This document shows, piece by piece, positions 35,892 to 44,885 of a DNA stretch of 64,000 nt (position 1 is its first letter; each line of letters opens with the position of its first letter). Both the position numbers and the translations under genes were made by a program. Where the stretch lies: NCBI RefSeq assembly GCF_900095135.1, contig NZ_LT605205.1, positions 868,001-932,000 of the forward strand, written 5' to 3'. Under the pieces are notes generated by a model. That model did no database searches, had not been told where the DNA came from, and worked only from the letters and a program-made list of their open reading frames with translations. The DNA is from Proteiniphilum saccharofermentans (GTDB lineage Bacteria; Bacteroidota; Bacteroidia; Bacteroidales; Dysgonomonadaceae).

Positions 35892-36303
35892 CATAAAACT
35901 GTTGCCATATTTACGCTATTTGGATATTCCTTCTCTATTTTATTGAGCGATTGCTTTTTATTCTGATGATCAAAAACTATTTTATTGGTGAAAATATATG
36001 ATATTTCCGAAACATATGCAATGTTTCTCTTTACCCCAAAGTTAAAACGTTATTATTCAGAATAGTTGTTTATTTGAGAATATGTTTTTATTTAGACTCC
36101 TTTAGCCGTTGCAAATATTTGCTTGAACCCTTCTGGCCATTCTTTTTTTGTCAGCCACATTCTTGAAAATTCAGATCATGGTTATGTTTTTCAAAAATAT
36201 GTATTGTAAGGTTCGTTTTATTACATACATCAAATCGTGCCCGCAAATCATAAACACTTTCTATCGGGACGTTAGCGTCTTCTTCGTTTCATCTGTTTTG
36301 TGT
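35892..36303. other. A+T-rich gap with no recognised gene
   Basis: About 410 bases between tRNA-Ser and the membrane gene. The only open frame of note is 22 codons on the minus strand (36092-36160, MWLTKKEWPEGFKQIFATAK), which looks like a fragment of a longer protein but cannot be assigned. The 3' side of a tRNA is a common integration site, so this may be residue of an element; no att-like direct repeat of the tRNA end was found. Confidence 0.4.
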
Positions 36304-36903
36304 TTATTCGTTTGATTCTTCAAATTGTGTATATAACTCTTTTAACTCATTAAGAGTCTTTCTGTAATTCCTATTTAGAGAGCGTCTTACAATCCAAAGA
36401 TAAATAACAAGTCCGATTGGAATAATAAATAAGTTTAGTAAACCCGGAGTCATCTTTGTTGCTACCTGATAAAAAGCATAGAAACCTGTTGCAAAAAGGA
36501 AAGAACAACCATATATAAGCAAATCATATTTCTTGTTAAACTTGATGCTTTTTTCAATTTGTTTGATACGATATTCTAACCATTCCTTTACCGGCATGCC
36601 ATAAGTATATTTTCTCATTTTGTAGGCAGAGCGTTCCCATAAAAAATAAGATACAGATAGTATTATTAATCCGCTAAAATCCAAGAATATCACTTCTTTA
36701 CTTCGGTTACTCCAAAGTAATATTGCGATAAGATACATAATCACCCCAATGATAATAAGCCGGAATATAGTTCCCGGATATACTGCCTTTATTGATTTTC
36801 GTGCAGACTTAACAACCATTTTATTTAGTTCGGAATCGGAATAACGGTCGATATCTCCCTCTATTCCTGATTTCCAGATATTTTTAATGTCATTTGCTTC
36901 CAT
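36304..36903 (-). CDS. Membrane protein, likely partner of the ECF sigma factor
   Basis: 199 residues with four predicted membrane helices (about 48-63, 73-88, 128-146 and 155-171) and an N-terminal cytoplasmic stretch, MEANDIKNIWKSGIEGDIDR. It starts inside the last 14 bases of the sigma gene. A membrane protein translated with an ECF sigma factor is usually its anti-sigma factor; the sequence has no ZAS zinc motif, so this rests on position. Confidence 0.65.
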   Translation of the reverse strand: MEANDIKNIWKSGIEGDIDRYSDSELNKMVVKSARKSIKAVYPGTIFRLIIIGVIMYLIAILLWSNRSKEVIFLDFSGLIILSVSYFLWERSAYKMRKYTYGMPVKEWLEYRIKQIEKSIKFNKKYDLLIYGCSFLFATGFYAFYQVATKMTPGLLNLFIIPIGLVIYLWIVRRSLNRNYRKTLNELKELYTQFEESNE

Positions 36904-37393
36904 TGATATTACTGTTAAAATGTTTTTGTAATTGGGCTTTAAGCCGGTGAATCTTAACGCCGATGTTGGAACTACTCATACCAACGATTTCGGCAATCTC
37001 TTCATAACTATAATCTTCCATGTAGAGTAACATGACAAACCTGTCTATTTCATTCAACCCATAGAGGACATTTATCAGCTTTTGGTAATTCTCGTCCCAT
37101 TCTTGTTGTTCGTAGGGATCAACTGTCGCAACGTCAGGTATATTATCAGAGAATTTGAGGCGACTGTCCTTCCGGATCTTTGAAATGGAAGTGTTTATCG
37201 CTACCGCATAAATCCATGAGGCAGGTTTTCCTTTGTTTCGGAATGTAGGGAAAGAACGCCAAAGTTGACAGACGACTTCCTGAAAATTCTCCTCTTTGTC
37301 TGCTTTCGACCTAAAATAAATCTGATTTACCTTGTGAATAATACTTTGGTAAGCAGATAGCATCTTTAGGAATTCTTCCTGATTTGACTTCAT
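36890..37393 (-). CDS. ECF RNA polymerase sigma factor
   Basis: 167 residues. Sigma region 2 is seen in FQEVVCQLWRSFPTFRNKGKPASWIYAVAINT and region 4 in YEEIAEIVGMSSSNIGVKIHRLKAQLQKHF. Bacteroidetes ECF factors often have their own promoter and a membrane regulator downstream, which fits here. Target genes cannot be read from the sequence. Confidence 0.93.
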   Translation of the reverse strand: MKSNQEEFLKMLSAYQSIIHKVNQIYFRSKADKEENFQEVVCQLWRSFPTFRNKGKPASWIYAVAINTSISKIRKDSRLKFSDNIPDVATVDPYEQQEWDENYQKLINVLYGLNEIDRFVMLLYMEDYSYEEIAEIVGMSSSNIGVKIHRLKAQLQKHFNSNINGSK

Positions 37394-37604
37394 TTGTTTT
37401 GACTTTACTTTATAGTCGGAGAAGGAGAGGTTTTATTACAAAATTGAAAAAAATGTTTTTCATTGCATGACAAAATCGGCATCATCAATTGATTTTTTTT
37501 GACAAATCAATTAACAACCAATTATTTAAAATCATCTAAAATCTTAAAACATAAAGAGTTAGAAGGGGTATTCTAAATTATCAAAAATGATCTATGTCAG
37601 GAAT

Positions 37605-40133
37605 TTATCTGTTGGTTCCCTCAAACATATCATGATTGGGGCCTTCTGCTTTTCTCTGTTGTCTGAAATTATTGAAAGTATAGGTCAATGTCATTGTGAA
37701 CAACGGGGAACGCGGATAGATTTTAGTAAGCGTTTCCATTCCGATGCCGGAACGTGTGTTGGTATACTTTGCAGTTGAGAGAATATCCCTGACTACAAGG
37801 CTGGCCGTTAATTTCTGTTTTGGAAATTGCTGTCGGGCAGCGATATTCAGATAGAAAAATCCGTCTACCCGTCCTTGTGTACTCACCATCGGTCCTACAT
37901 AATAGGCTTCCAGCCGGACGCGTGTATTCTTTGCTACATCAAAGTTATTGTTGACGGCTAACTGCCAGTTCCAACTCTCCTCGTCATCATCTATCTTAAA
38001 CTGGTTTTTTATCCTGTAGAAATAATAACTTGTGTTTGCGTCCAGGTTCCAGTACTTATTGAATTGCAGGTTCGCCGCTAACTCCATACCGGTGGAATAG
38101 TCGTTGCCGACATTTGCCATGGAGTCGAGTGTGACACTTGAATGATAGGGAACACGGAGGCGTTCGATTTTATCTTTTCGGGCACGGTGGAAGAGCGTAG
38201 CGGAAATCGTATTGCCATTCTTAAAATTATAATTATACCCTCCCTCCACAGAATTCGTGTATTCCGGTTTGATAAACGGGTTTCCCATCTGGGCAGTGTT
38301 ATAGTCCACATATACCACATAAGGCTCCATGTAAAACAGTTCCGGTTGGGTGATCCTGCGTGTATAGGCTGCCCGTATCTGTGAATGGTCATTTAAAGTA
38401 TAGGAAACATGTACCGACGGGAAGAGGTCGAAACGGTGGCGACTATGACGTGCCCATTCGAAGTTGTTCCCGAGTTTACGATAGGTGTATTCTCCCCGTA
38501 GGCCTAACTGGTATCCGAAGCGTTCGTGTACATCGGATACCAATGCATACATTGCATGTATATCCCGGCGAAACAGGTATTTGTTGTACAGGTCGTCACG
38601 CCTGATAAAAGCATCCTGTTCCTGGTCAAACATATCGATTGTATAATCCCCGTCTTCGGTGTAAGAGAACAACTGATAGCCCGATTCAAACTTTCCGGTT
38701 TCATTATCAAAAGGGTAAACATAATCCGCATTTACCTGGCCGGTAAACCGGTACTCATACTCCCATGCACGATGACCATTTACCTGTTTTCCCTGCATAT
38801 CCCACAGGTCGGTCTGGAAATTTTCCATTGCTCCCCCTTCGTATAATCCATACAAAGAGGCGGTCAATTTATGCCCTTCCCTTCCGGAGAAGTTATGCTC
38901 CACTCCCAGGTCACCTCGTAAATGATATTCGTACAGGTTCACGAAATCCTTGCCATCAAACGATCCGTACGTTTTTTCTCCTGTGGCTACAGGCTCGTAT
39001 ATGTCTTCATAATGAAGCTCTCCGCCTCTCCAACGGTCCCTGTAACCTCCTGTAATACCTGCCGACCAGATGGTGTTCTCCTTGAACCAGTCGAATGACG
39101 AAGTGAGGTAATACCATGCCGTATGTCTTTTCCTTAAGCCGGTGGAATGGTCTGTTGTCAATAATTCGGGAGTGATGATTGTCTTTAGTTGATCGTAATC
39201 ACTCAGCACAAAACGGCGTGACGCTTCGCCTGATAATTGCCACCGGAAATCTTTTTTGCGGAGTGCCACCAGAAAATCGATATTTCTCGACCAAACGGAA
39301 CTTCCCATCAGGTTGACCATTCCGCTCCATCCCTCCATATCACTTTTCTTTGTGTTGATATTGATAATACCGACCGCACCATCCGCATCGTTTCTGGCCG
39401 AGGGAGTCGTTAACACTTCAATATTATCGATCTGTCCGGCAGAGATTTGTTCCAGAGCGGCAGCACCGTTCAAGGAACCCGGTTTTCCGTCGATATATAC
39501 TTTAAACCCGGAACTACCCCGGAAGGTTATTTCACCTTCTGCATCTACACGAATTGAAGGAGTCTGCATCAGAATGTCTGCAGCGGTGCCTCCCGCAGCA
39601 GAGAGAAATTCTGCCGCTTCGATCACTTGTTTGTCCAGCTTATATACGACTTGTCGCTTGCGTCCCGTTACCACAACTTCAGATAAGAGTTGCTCGCTCT
39701 CTTCTAACAGGATATCGGGTAATACAATTTTTCTTTTTTCAGTTGAAATTTCAAATGGACTGGTTTTGAGTGGTTCATATCCGATAAAGCTGACCGCGAT
39801 GAAATACCCTCCTTTGTTCCTGGGAGTGAGGCTAAAATTTCCTGAGATATCGGTAGCTGTATAATCGACAGGTGTACTGTCATTTGCATTGTATAAAACA
39901 AGACTGGCAAATTCTACGGGCGTATTGTCGGTCTTGCTGATAATCCGGCCTTTTACCTGATAGGTTGATGAAGCTCCGTTGCTTTGTGCAAAGATATTTG
40001 TGACTGCCGGAAAGAAGAGCAGTATCAGAATAACGAAAAGGTTTGATAAAAATCTATTAAGGAACAATTGCTGTAAATCCGGTGGATAACTAAATGAAAG
40101 AAGATTGGATACTATTGCTTGAAAAATTCGCAT
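37605..40133 (-). CDS. TonB-dependent-receptor-like outer membrane beta-barrel protein
   Basis: 842 residues: a long N-terminus with a signal peptide (LFVILILLFFPAVTNIFA), a CarboxypepD_reg-like domain (about 60-140, GRIISKTDNTPVEFASLVLY), a plug-like region with LSEVVVTGRKRQ and GSSGFKVYIDGKPGSLNGAA, and a large beta barrel. This is the OMP_b-brl_3 type, which may not take up substrate like SusC. No SusD partner is next to it. The start could be a later codon that shortens the pre-signal segment. Confidence 0.85.
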   Translation of the reverse strand: MRIFQAIVSNLLSFSYPPDLQQLFLNRFLSNLFVILILLFFPAVTNIFAQSNGASSTYQVKGRIISKTDNTPVEFASLVLYNANDSTPVDYTATDISGNFSLTPRNKGGYFIAVSFIGYEPLKTSPFEISTEKRKIVLPDILLEESEQLLSEVVVTGRKRQVVYKLDKQVIEAAEFLSAAGGTAADILMQTPSIRVDAEGEITFRGSSGFKVYIDGKPGSLNGAAALEQISAGQIDNIEVLTTPSARNDADGAVGIININTKKSDMEGWSGMVNLMGSSVWSRNIDFLVALRKKDFRWQLSGEASRRFVLSDYDQLKTIITPELLTTDHSTGLRKRHTAWYYLTSSFDWFKENTIWSAGITGGYRDRWRGGELHYEDIYEPVATGEKTYGSFDGKDFVNLYEYHLRGDLGVEHNFSGREGHKLTASLYGLYEGGAMENFQTDLWDMQGKQVNGHRAWEYEYRFTGQVNADYVYPFDNETGKFESGYQLFSYTEDGDYTIDMFDQEQDAFIRRDDLYNKYLFRRDIHAMYALVSDVHERFGYQLGLRGEYTYRKLGNNFEWARHSRHRFDLFPSVHVSYTLNDHSQIRAAYTRRITQPELFYMEPYVVYVDYNTAQMGNPFIKPEYTNSVEGGYNYNFKNGNTISATLFHRARKDKIERLRVPYHSSVTLDSMANVGNDYSTGMELAANLQFNKYWNLDANTSYYFYRIKNQFKIDDDEESWNWQLAVNNNFDVAKNTRVRLEAYYVGPMVSTQGRVDGFFYLNIAARQQFPKQKLTASLVVRDILSTAKYTNTRSGIGMETLTKIYPRSPLFTMTLTYTFNNFRQQRKAEGPNHDMFEGTNR

Positions 40134-40155
40134 ACGATATTATTCTAATAAAATG

Positions 40156-40163
40156 CAAATGTA
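40156..40163 (-). promoter_or_regulatory. Putative -7 promoter box of the beta-barrel gene
   Basis: Reads TACATTTG on the minus strand, 23 bases before the start codon. Confidence 0.5.
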
Positions 40164-40260
40164 AGTAAAATTAAACTATCAAAAAATGTAATTGCGTATT
40201 TCATCATTTATTGAAAGTAATATAAAAGCTTCTTTTAGTACTAACAATATTTATTTGAAT

Positions 40261-40268
40261 TAACTTTG
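40261..40268 (+). promoter_or_regulatory. Putative -7 promoter box of the metallophosphoesterase gene
   Basis: TAACTTTG, 69 bases before the ATG; fits TAnnTTTG. Confidence 0.45.
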
Positions 40269-40336
40269 TAGTATTGAATATGAATATCAAGATGAAATGG
40301 GTGTGAAACATATCCCGGAAAAAATAGAATAGTCAT

Positions 40337-41245
40337 ATGAAAAAATTAATTATTGCCATTTCGTTAATAGCTTTATTCCTTTCTTGTACAGAAAATTCCG
40401 GAAAAAACAGCAACCCGGGAAAAGAAGTAGCGTTCAGTTTTGCATTTCTGACAGATGTGCATATGAACAGCAATAATATGGATGTCAGTGCTGCCGGACT
40501 AAAACAGGCATTAGAACATGCAAAATCGCAAAACATAGATTTTGTGATTTTTGGCGGTGACCTTGCAGATCTGGATCACTTACAACCTCAGGACTCACTC
40601 AGAGCCGATTCTCTCATGAGCGTATTTAAATCGGCCGTAACCGGATCCGGCGTAAAAGCTTATTTAACTATTGGTAATCATGATAGATATTATACGTTTA
40701 ATAATGAACCCGATGTGTCGGGATCTAAATTTTTCGAAAAATATTTTGGTGATACCTATTATTCTTTTGATCACAAGGGAGTTCATTTTGTGATATTAAA
40801 CAGCGTGCAAATCAATGATTCAACGGGGAAATACTGCGTAGGTCCCGAACAGGTGGAATGGCTAAAATCCGATTTGGCAACCATATCCCGGGAAACTCCG
40901 CTGGTGGTTGTTACGCATGTTCCTTTTCAGTCGCTATATTACCCTGCTATGGAAGGCGTAGTCAAAGATGCGGATATGTTCTCCAATTTCAAGGAGGTAT
41001 GGGATATCCTGCTGGATTATAATTTGAAAGTCATTCTTCAGGGACACCAACATTTACATGAAGAGTTGTTGGTGAACAATACTTATTTTGTGACAGGTGG
41101 AGCTGTTTCTGCAGGATGGTGGGGAGGTCCGCTGCTCGATACCGAAGAGGGATATATGCTCGTCCGGGTGGATAACGAGGGGAATATGTCATGGAATTAT
41201 ATTGATTACGGTTGGGAGGCAGCCAACAAACAGGAAAATAGATAA
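40337..41245 (+). CDS. Metallophosphoesterase lipoprotein
   Basis: 302 residues with a lipoprotein signal (LFLSCTENS). The calcineurin-like two-metal site is complete: FLTDVHMNSNN, IFGGDLADLD, TIGNHDRYYTF, VVTHVPFQS and LQGHQHLHEE. It is likely an exported phosphatase or phosphodiesterase, substrate unknown. Divergent from the outer-membrane barrel gene; converges with cydC. Confidence 0.92.
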   Translation: MKKLIIAISLIALFLSCTENSGKNSNPGKEVAFSFAFLTDVHMNSNNMDVSAAGLKQALEHAKSQNIDFVIFGGDLADLDHLQPQDSLRADSLMSVFKSAVTGSGVKAYLTIGNHDRYYTFNNEPDVSGSKFFEKYFGDTYYSFDHKGVHFVILNSVQINDSTGKYCVGPEQVEWLKSDLATISRETPLVVVTHVPFQSLYYPAMEGVVKDADMFSNFKEVWDILLDYNLKVILQGHQHLHEELLVNNTYFVTGGAVSAGWWGGPLLDTEEGYMLVRVDNEGNMSWNYIDYGWEAANKQENR

Positions 41246-41257
41246 AGAAACTCTGTC

Positions 41258-42856
41258 TTAAATTCTTACCACTTTATCAACCACCCCTTCAAAGTCTTTC
41301 AGGTGGGTAGCCATCAGAATGGTGATGTCAGGGTACTGTGATTTAATATTACGGAAAATATCAATTGCGTTTTCGGAACTGATACCGGCAGTGGGTTCGT
41401 CAACGACCAGCAGTTGTGGCTCTTTGAGGAGCGCCTGTGCCAACAGTAACTTCTTCCGCTGTCCGCCGCTCAGCGTTTCGCCGTTTTCACCCAGCCAGCT
41501 TCCCAGACCATCGGGAAGTGATGACCGCCAGCTTGAGAGATCGACTGTTTTCAACACCTGTTCAATCGCTTCATCTGGATAGCCTTCGAAATTTTCACGT
41601 AAGGTGCCGGTAAGTAGGTAGGCTTTTTGAGTGACATAGACAGCTTCAGGCACGGGTAAATGAGTCAACTCCTTGTCACTGTTCCAGGTCAATGAGCCGC
41701 TACGCCGGTACTCAGGGTAAAAAAGGCTGTTCAGCAGGGTGGTTTTCCCTTTCCCTGTTTCGCCAAAGAGTGCGATCCATTCTCCCTTTTTAATCTCTAA
41801 CGACACATCAGCAGTGCGTACGGGCGTATCGGGGATTTTCGCACTTACACCATTCAGGGTTAGATTTTCCAGGGCAGAACTTACCTGTACCGTCTCAACG
41901 GGTTGTTCACCTTGCTTGATAATCGACTCCACATCACTGATCTGCTGCTTGACCGAGCTTTTTTCCGATTTTCCTGAGAAAAGCATCTCCGATAATTCGG
42001 CCTGTGCCATGATACCAAAGAATATCCCGATGGCGGTGGAAGCCTCAATACCGTAATTACCCGAATTCCAGAGAAGGAAAGCGGCTATATAGCTAAATCC
42101 GAGTCCGGCAATCAGTTGCAGATAGAATGAGTTGGTTTGTAGTTTATTTTCCAATCGTTCAAGTTGTCCCAATCTTTGCTCGTATTGTCCGATCACCTTT
42201 TCCTCCATATTGTATTTTGAGATCTCTATCCGCCCCCGGAAACTTTGGATAAGTTCCTGGTTGTTTTCGTCCCGATATGTTTTCAATGACTTGTAGAGTT
42301 TTCCGTTTTTCCGGAAAAAGAGTTGGGGGACAATGAACAGGAGTATGGCGGCAGAAATCAAAAACTCTATGGCTATGACCTGTGAGAACAGGATAAGAAA
42401 AACAAAGTAGATGATAAGGGTAACTACCAATGCCGTGAGCGGTAAAAGCCATAAGAGGATGTAATTCAGTATCTGTTCAACACCTTGTGTGCTGTTCTCC
42501 AACAATGTCGAGTTGTTGTTGACCTGTTTCTTGAAATAGGGAAATTTAGCTACCGCCCGGAATATCCTTAACTGGATACGCTGCTGTGCGTCGAGGGTGG
42601 TTTTGTGATTTTCTATCCGCTCGAAATACCTTGTCGCAGTGCGTAGCAGCGCCAATAGACGGATGATGGCAGACGGGATCAGATAGGAGAATGTGGTGCT
42701 GGCCGTGATGAATGCTACACTACAGATGGCCAGAAACCACCCCGAGATAGCCGGAAGGGCTATAAATGCCGCCGTCCATAGGGCGAGCAGCAAGAAACCT
42801 CTTACCCATTTACCTGCGAAGGGTTGCAATATATGTTCTACAACAAACTTATGCAT
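41258..42856 (-). CDS. cydC: ABC exporter subunit CydC-like (permease-ATPase fusion)
   Basis: 532 residues. The N-terminal half has six predicted membrane helices (starting FLLLALWTAAFIALPAISGW, with RTATRYFERIENH typical of CydC), the C-terminal half an ABC ATPase: GETGKGKTTLLNSL (P-loop with Glu-Thr instead of Pro-Ser), LSGGQRKKLLLAQALL and LLVVDEPTAG. CydDC exports glutathione or cysteine and is needed for cytochrome bd assembly. cydAB is not in the window. Confidence 0.87.
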   Translation of the reverse strand: MHKFVVEHILQPFAGKWVRGFLLLALWTAAFIALPAISGWFLAICSVAFITASTTFSYLIPSAIIRLLALLRTATRYFERIENHKTTLDAQQRIQLRIFRAVAKFPYFKKQVNNNSTLLENSTQGVEQILNYILLWLLPLTALVVTLIIYFVFLILFSQVIAIEFLISAAILLFIVPQLFFRKNGKLYKSLKTYRDENNQELIQSFRGRIEISKYNMEEKVIGQYEQRLGQLERLENKLQTNSFYLQLIAGLGFSYIAAFLLWNSGNYGIEASTAIGIFFGIMAQAELSEMLFSGKSEKSSVKQQISDVESIIKQGEQPVETVQVSSALENLTLNGVSAKIPDTPVRTADVSLEIKKGEWIALFGETGKGKTTLLNSLFYPEYRRSGSLTWNSDKELTHLPVPEAVYVTQKAYLLTGTLRENFEGYPDEAIEQVLKTVDLSSWRSSLPDGLGSWLGENGETLSGGQRKKLLLAQALLKEPQLLVVDEPTAGISSENAIDIFRNIKSQYPDITILMATHLKDFEGVVDKVVRI

Positions 42857-42950
42857 ACGGTTAATTTACTTTTTTGACCATAATTGAATGAGATATCGGG
42901 CGGCTCATTAGTCCCATTGTCCCATCAGTTCTATTATTCACATTATTCTC

Positions 42951-42970
42951 ATTGGCATATTGGCACATTA
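42951..42970 (-). repeat. 20-base sequence starting at the cydD stop codon
   Basis: On the minus strand TAATGTGCCAATATGCCAAT begins exactly with the cydD stop codon. The same 20 bases with one change start at the sucC stop codon (8879-8898). Confidence 0.45.
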
Positions 42971-44605
42971 AATCTGTTCCCCCCAGTTTAAGTTTAATGT
43001 GACATCGGCCACAGCGTCGAACATTTTCTCGTGCGAAGCAACAATTACCAACCGCTCTTCGGCCAATTTAACAATTTGAGGAAGAATGATTTCGATTGTA
43101 TCGCTATCCAAATTGGCCGTCGGTTCGTCCATGATCGCTACCGGCCTGGGATGTAACATCATCCTTGCAAGCGTCACCAGTTGTCTTTCTCCACCCGAAA
43201 GTTGTTTTCCGTTATGACTCAATTCGGTCTGCCATCCATCCTCCTTTTTAGCAAGTATCTTGTCCAGGAATTCAGGATACCAGGCCTGTTTCTCTGCCTC
43301 TTTCTCAAGGAAGACGTTGTATCGCAGCGTTCCGTCGAAAATGAATGGAAACTGGTTCATATACGACGAGTTCTCTTTTAACCACTGGTGAGACCACTCG
43401 TTGTCCTTGCCATTGACTGAAACCATACCCTCCTGCGGGAACAGGCTACCTGTGCAGATTTTCAGCAGGGTGGATTTTCCTGAACCCGAAATACCTTTCA
43501 CCAATACCAATCCTTTTACAGGCAGTTGCAGGTTGATATTATTCAGCACTTTGACCGGCGAATCGGGATAAGCAAAATGCAAACCTTTGATCTCAAAACT
43601 ATTGATCTTTTCATTTAGGTCGGATAAAGGAGGGATGATCTCCTGGTTCAGTATCGGCATCAATAGTTCTGCCGAGGCCAAAGCCTTGTTCCGGTCGTGA
43701 TAAGCACCTACGAATTTCCGCAAATAGAAGAAAAAATAAGGTGTAATAGTCAGCAAAAACAATGCAGTACCGAAATCATAACCTTTCCCGTAATTGGGAC
43801 CGGGCATAATCCCAAGTAAGCTCATCCCCAGGTAAATGGCAATAGCGGCAATGGCAATTGTAACGAAAAGTTCCAGCGCTGTGGACGATAGGAATGCAAC
43901 CCGCATGACACTGGTTGTCGCTTTACTCAGTTCCTTACTCTTTCCCGATAAAAAGCGGTACTGTGCTTTGAAGTTGTCCAGATTGACGATCTCCGCAATG
44001 GTTTGAAGACGGTTATAAAACACAGCTGAATATTTAAGGAAGAGATTGGTATGTTTTCTGTGAAGCGCTTCAGCGCCTATACCGATGACCGCCATCTGCA
44101 TGGGGATGACCAGCAACGATACCAGTAATATAATCCCTACCCATCTTTCAATCCAGAAACAGGCGATCAATAACACTGTACTGACCAAAGCCGTAGCCAC
44201 GGAATAGGGGATAAAAAAAGCGTAAAAAGGCTTCAGGTCGTCGCTTATCCTCGTAACGTACAAAGCGCTTGAGGTGGAGTCCAGTTGGCTGTTGTTAAGT
44301 AACAGAGGATATATTTTTTTCTTGATTTTGGAAACGATTATATTGCCGGCATTGTAGTTGAACTGTGAAGCAAAATGGGCGAAAACATACCTGCCGGTGA
44401 GAAACAGTGATGCATACAGCAATCTATGGGGTTGTACAATCCCCTTGTCGACCCACGCTGCAGCGAATTCCGACAAATACCAGCAAAAAACAACAAAAGA
44501 TGCCGCGCTAATAACGGTAAATACCGAGGCAGCTAAATATGCTCCTTTTGCTTCTGCTATCCTCTTACCCAGCCATTGTGAAGCGCTTTCCTGATTTGAA
44601 CTCAT
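42968..44605 (-). CDS. cydD: ABC exporter subunit CydD-like (permease-ATPase fusion)
   Basis: 545 residues with the same layout as CydC: six predicted membrane helices (AASVFTVISAASFVVFCWYL first) and an ABC ATPase with VKGISGSGKSTLLKIC, LSGGERQLVTLARMML and VAIMDEPTANLDS. A 111-base gap of repeated words separates it from cydC. The pair forms a heterodimeric thiol exporter. A -7 box TATCTTTG lies 58 bases upstream. Confidence 0.87.
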   Translation of the reverse strand: MSSNQESASQWLGKRIAEAKGAYLAASVFTVISAASFVVFCWYLSEFAAAWVDKGIVQPHRLLYASLFLTGRYVFAHFASQFNYNAGNIIVSKIKKKIYPLLLNNSQLDSTSSALYVTRISDDLKPFYAFFIPYSVATALVSTVLLIACFWIERWVGIILLVSLLVIPMQMAVIGIGAEALHRKHTNLFLKYSAVFYNRLQTIAEIVNLDNFKAQYRFLSGKSKELSKATTSVMRVAFLSSTALELFVTIAIAAIAIYLGMSLLGIMPGPNYGKGYDFGTALFLLTITPYFFFYLRKFVGAYHDRNKALASAELLMPILNQEIIPPLSDLNEKINSFEIKGLHFAYPDSPVKVLNNINLQLPVKGLVLVKGISGSGKSTLLKICTGSLFPQEGMVSVNGKDNEWSHQWLKENSSYMNQFPFIFDGTLRYNVFLEKEAEKQAWYPEFLDKILAKKEDGWQTELSHNGKQLSGGERQLVTLARMMLHPRPVAIMDEPTANLDSDTIEIILPQIVKLAEERLVIVASHEKMFDAVADVTLNLNWGEQI

Positions 44606-44662
44606 TAATTATCTGTGATCTTAATTTCCCTTTTGCTGAAATTGAATGGGTTTTATTATCAG

Positions 44663-44670
44663 CAAAGATA
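44663..44670 (-). promoter_or_regulatory. Putative -7 promoter box of cydDC
   Basis: Reads TATCTTTG on the minus strand, fitting TAnnTTTG. Confidence 0.5.
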
Positions 44671-44746
44671 ATTATTTTAGGCAAATAAAAGCCACAAAAC
44701 GAATAAGACTATGGGAGATTGCAACCCAGTTGCACCGGATTGGTTG

Positions 44747-44754
44747 TACTTTTG
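44747..44754 (+). promoter_or_regulatory. Putative -7 promoter box of the P-type ATPase gene
   Basis: TACTTTTG, 131 bases before the ATG, leaving a long leader that includes the 24-base palindrome. Confidence 0.45.
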
Positions 44755-44846
44755 CATTAGATATATTAAAACTGAACTTTCGCGAGTACATCAGATGAAA
44801 ATATACGATTAAGTCGAAAAAATTCAGAGAATGATTTAGTGACAAT

Positions 44847-44870
44847 TATTCAACTTTCGAAAGTTGAATA
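44847..44870. promoter_or_regulatory. 24-base perfect palindrome, likely Fur-family operator
   Basis: TATTCAACTTTC followed by its exact reverse complement, ending 15 bases before the P-type ATPase start. An 18-base core recurs with one change before the Fur-family gene at 46949-46966. Confidence 0.75.
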
Positions 44871-44885
44871 GCAAAATACGATATT

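Noticed and set aside
36092-36160. 22-codon frame MWLTKKEWPEGFKQIFATAK in the gap after tRNA-Ser
   Set aside because: Looks a little like protein sequence but too short to assign; noted in the gap entry only.
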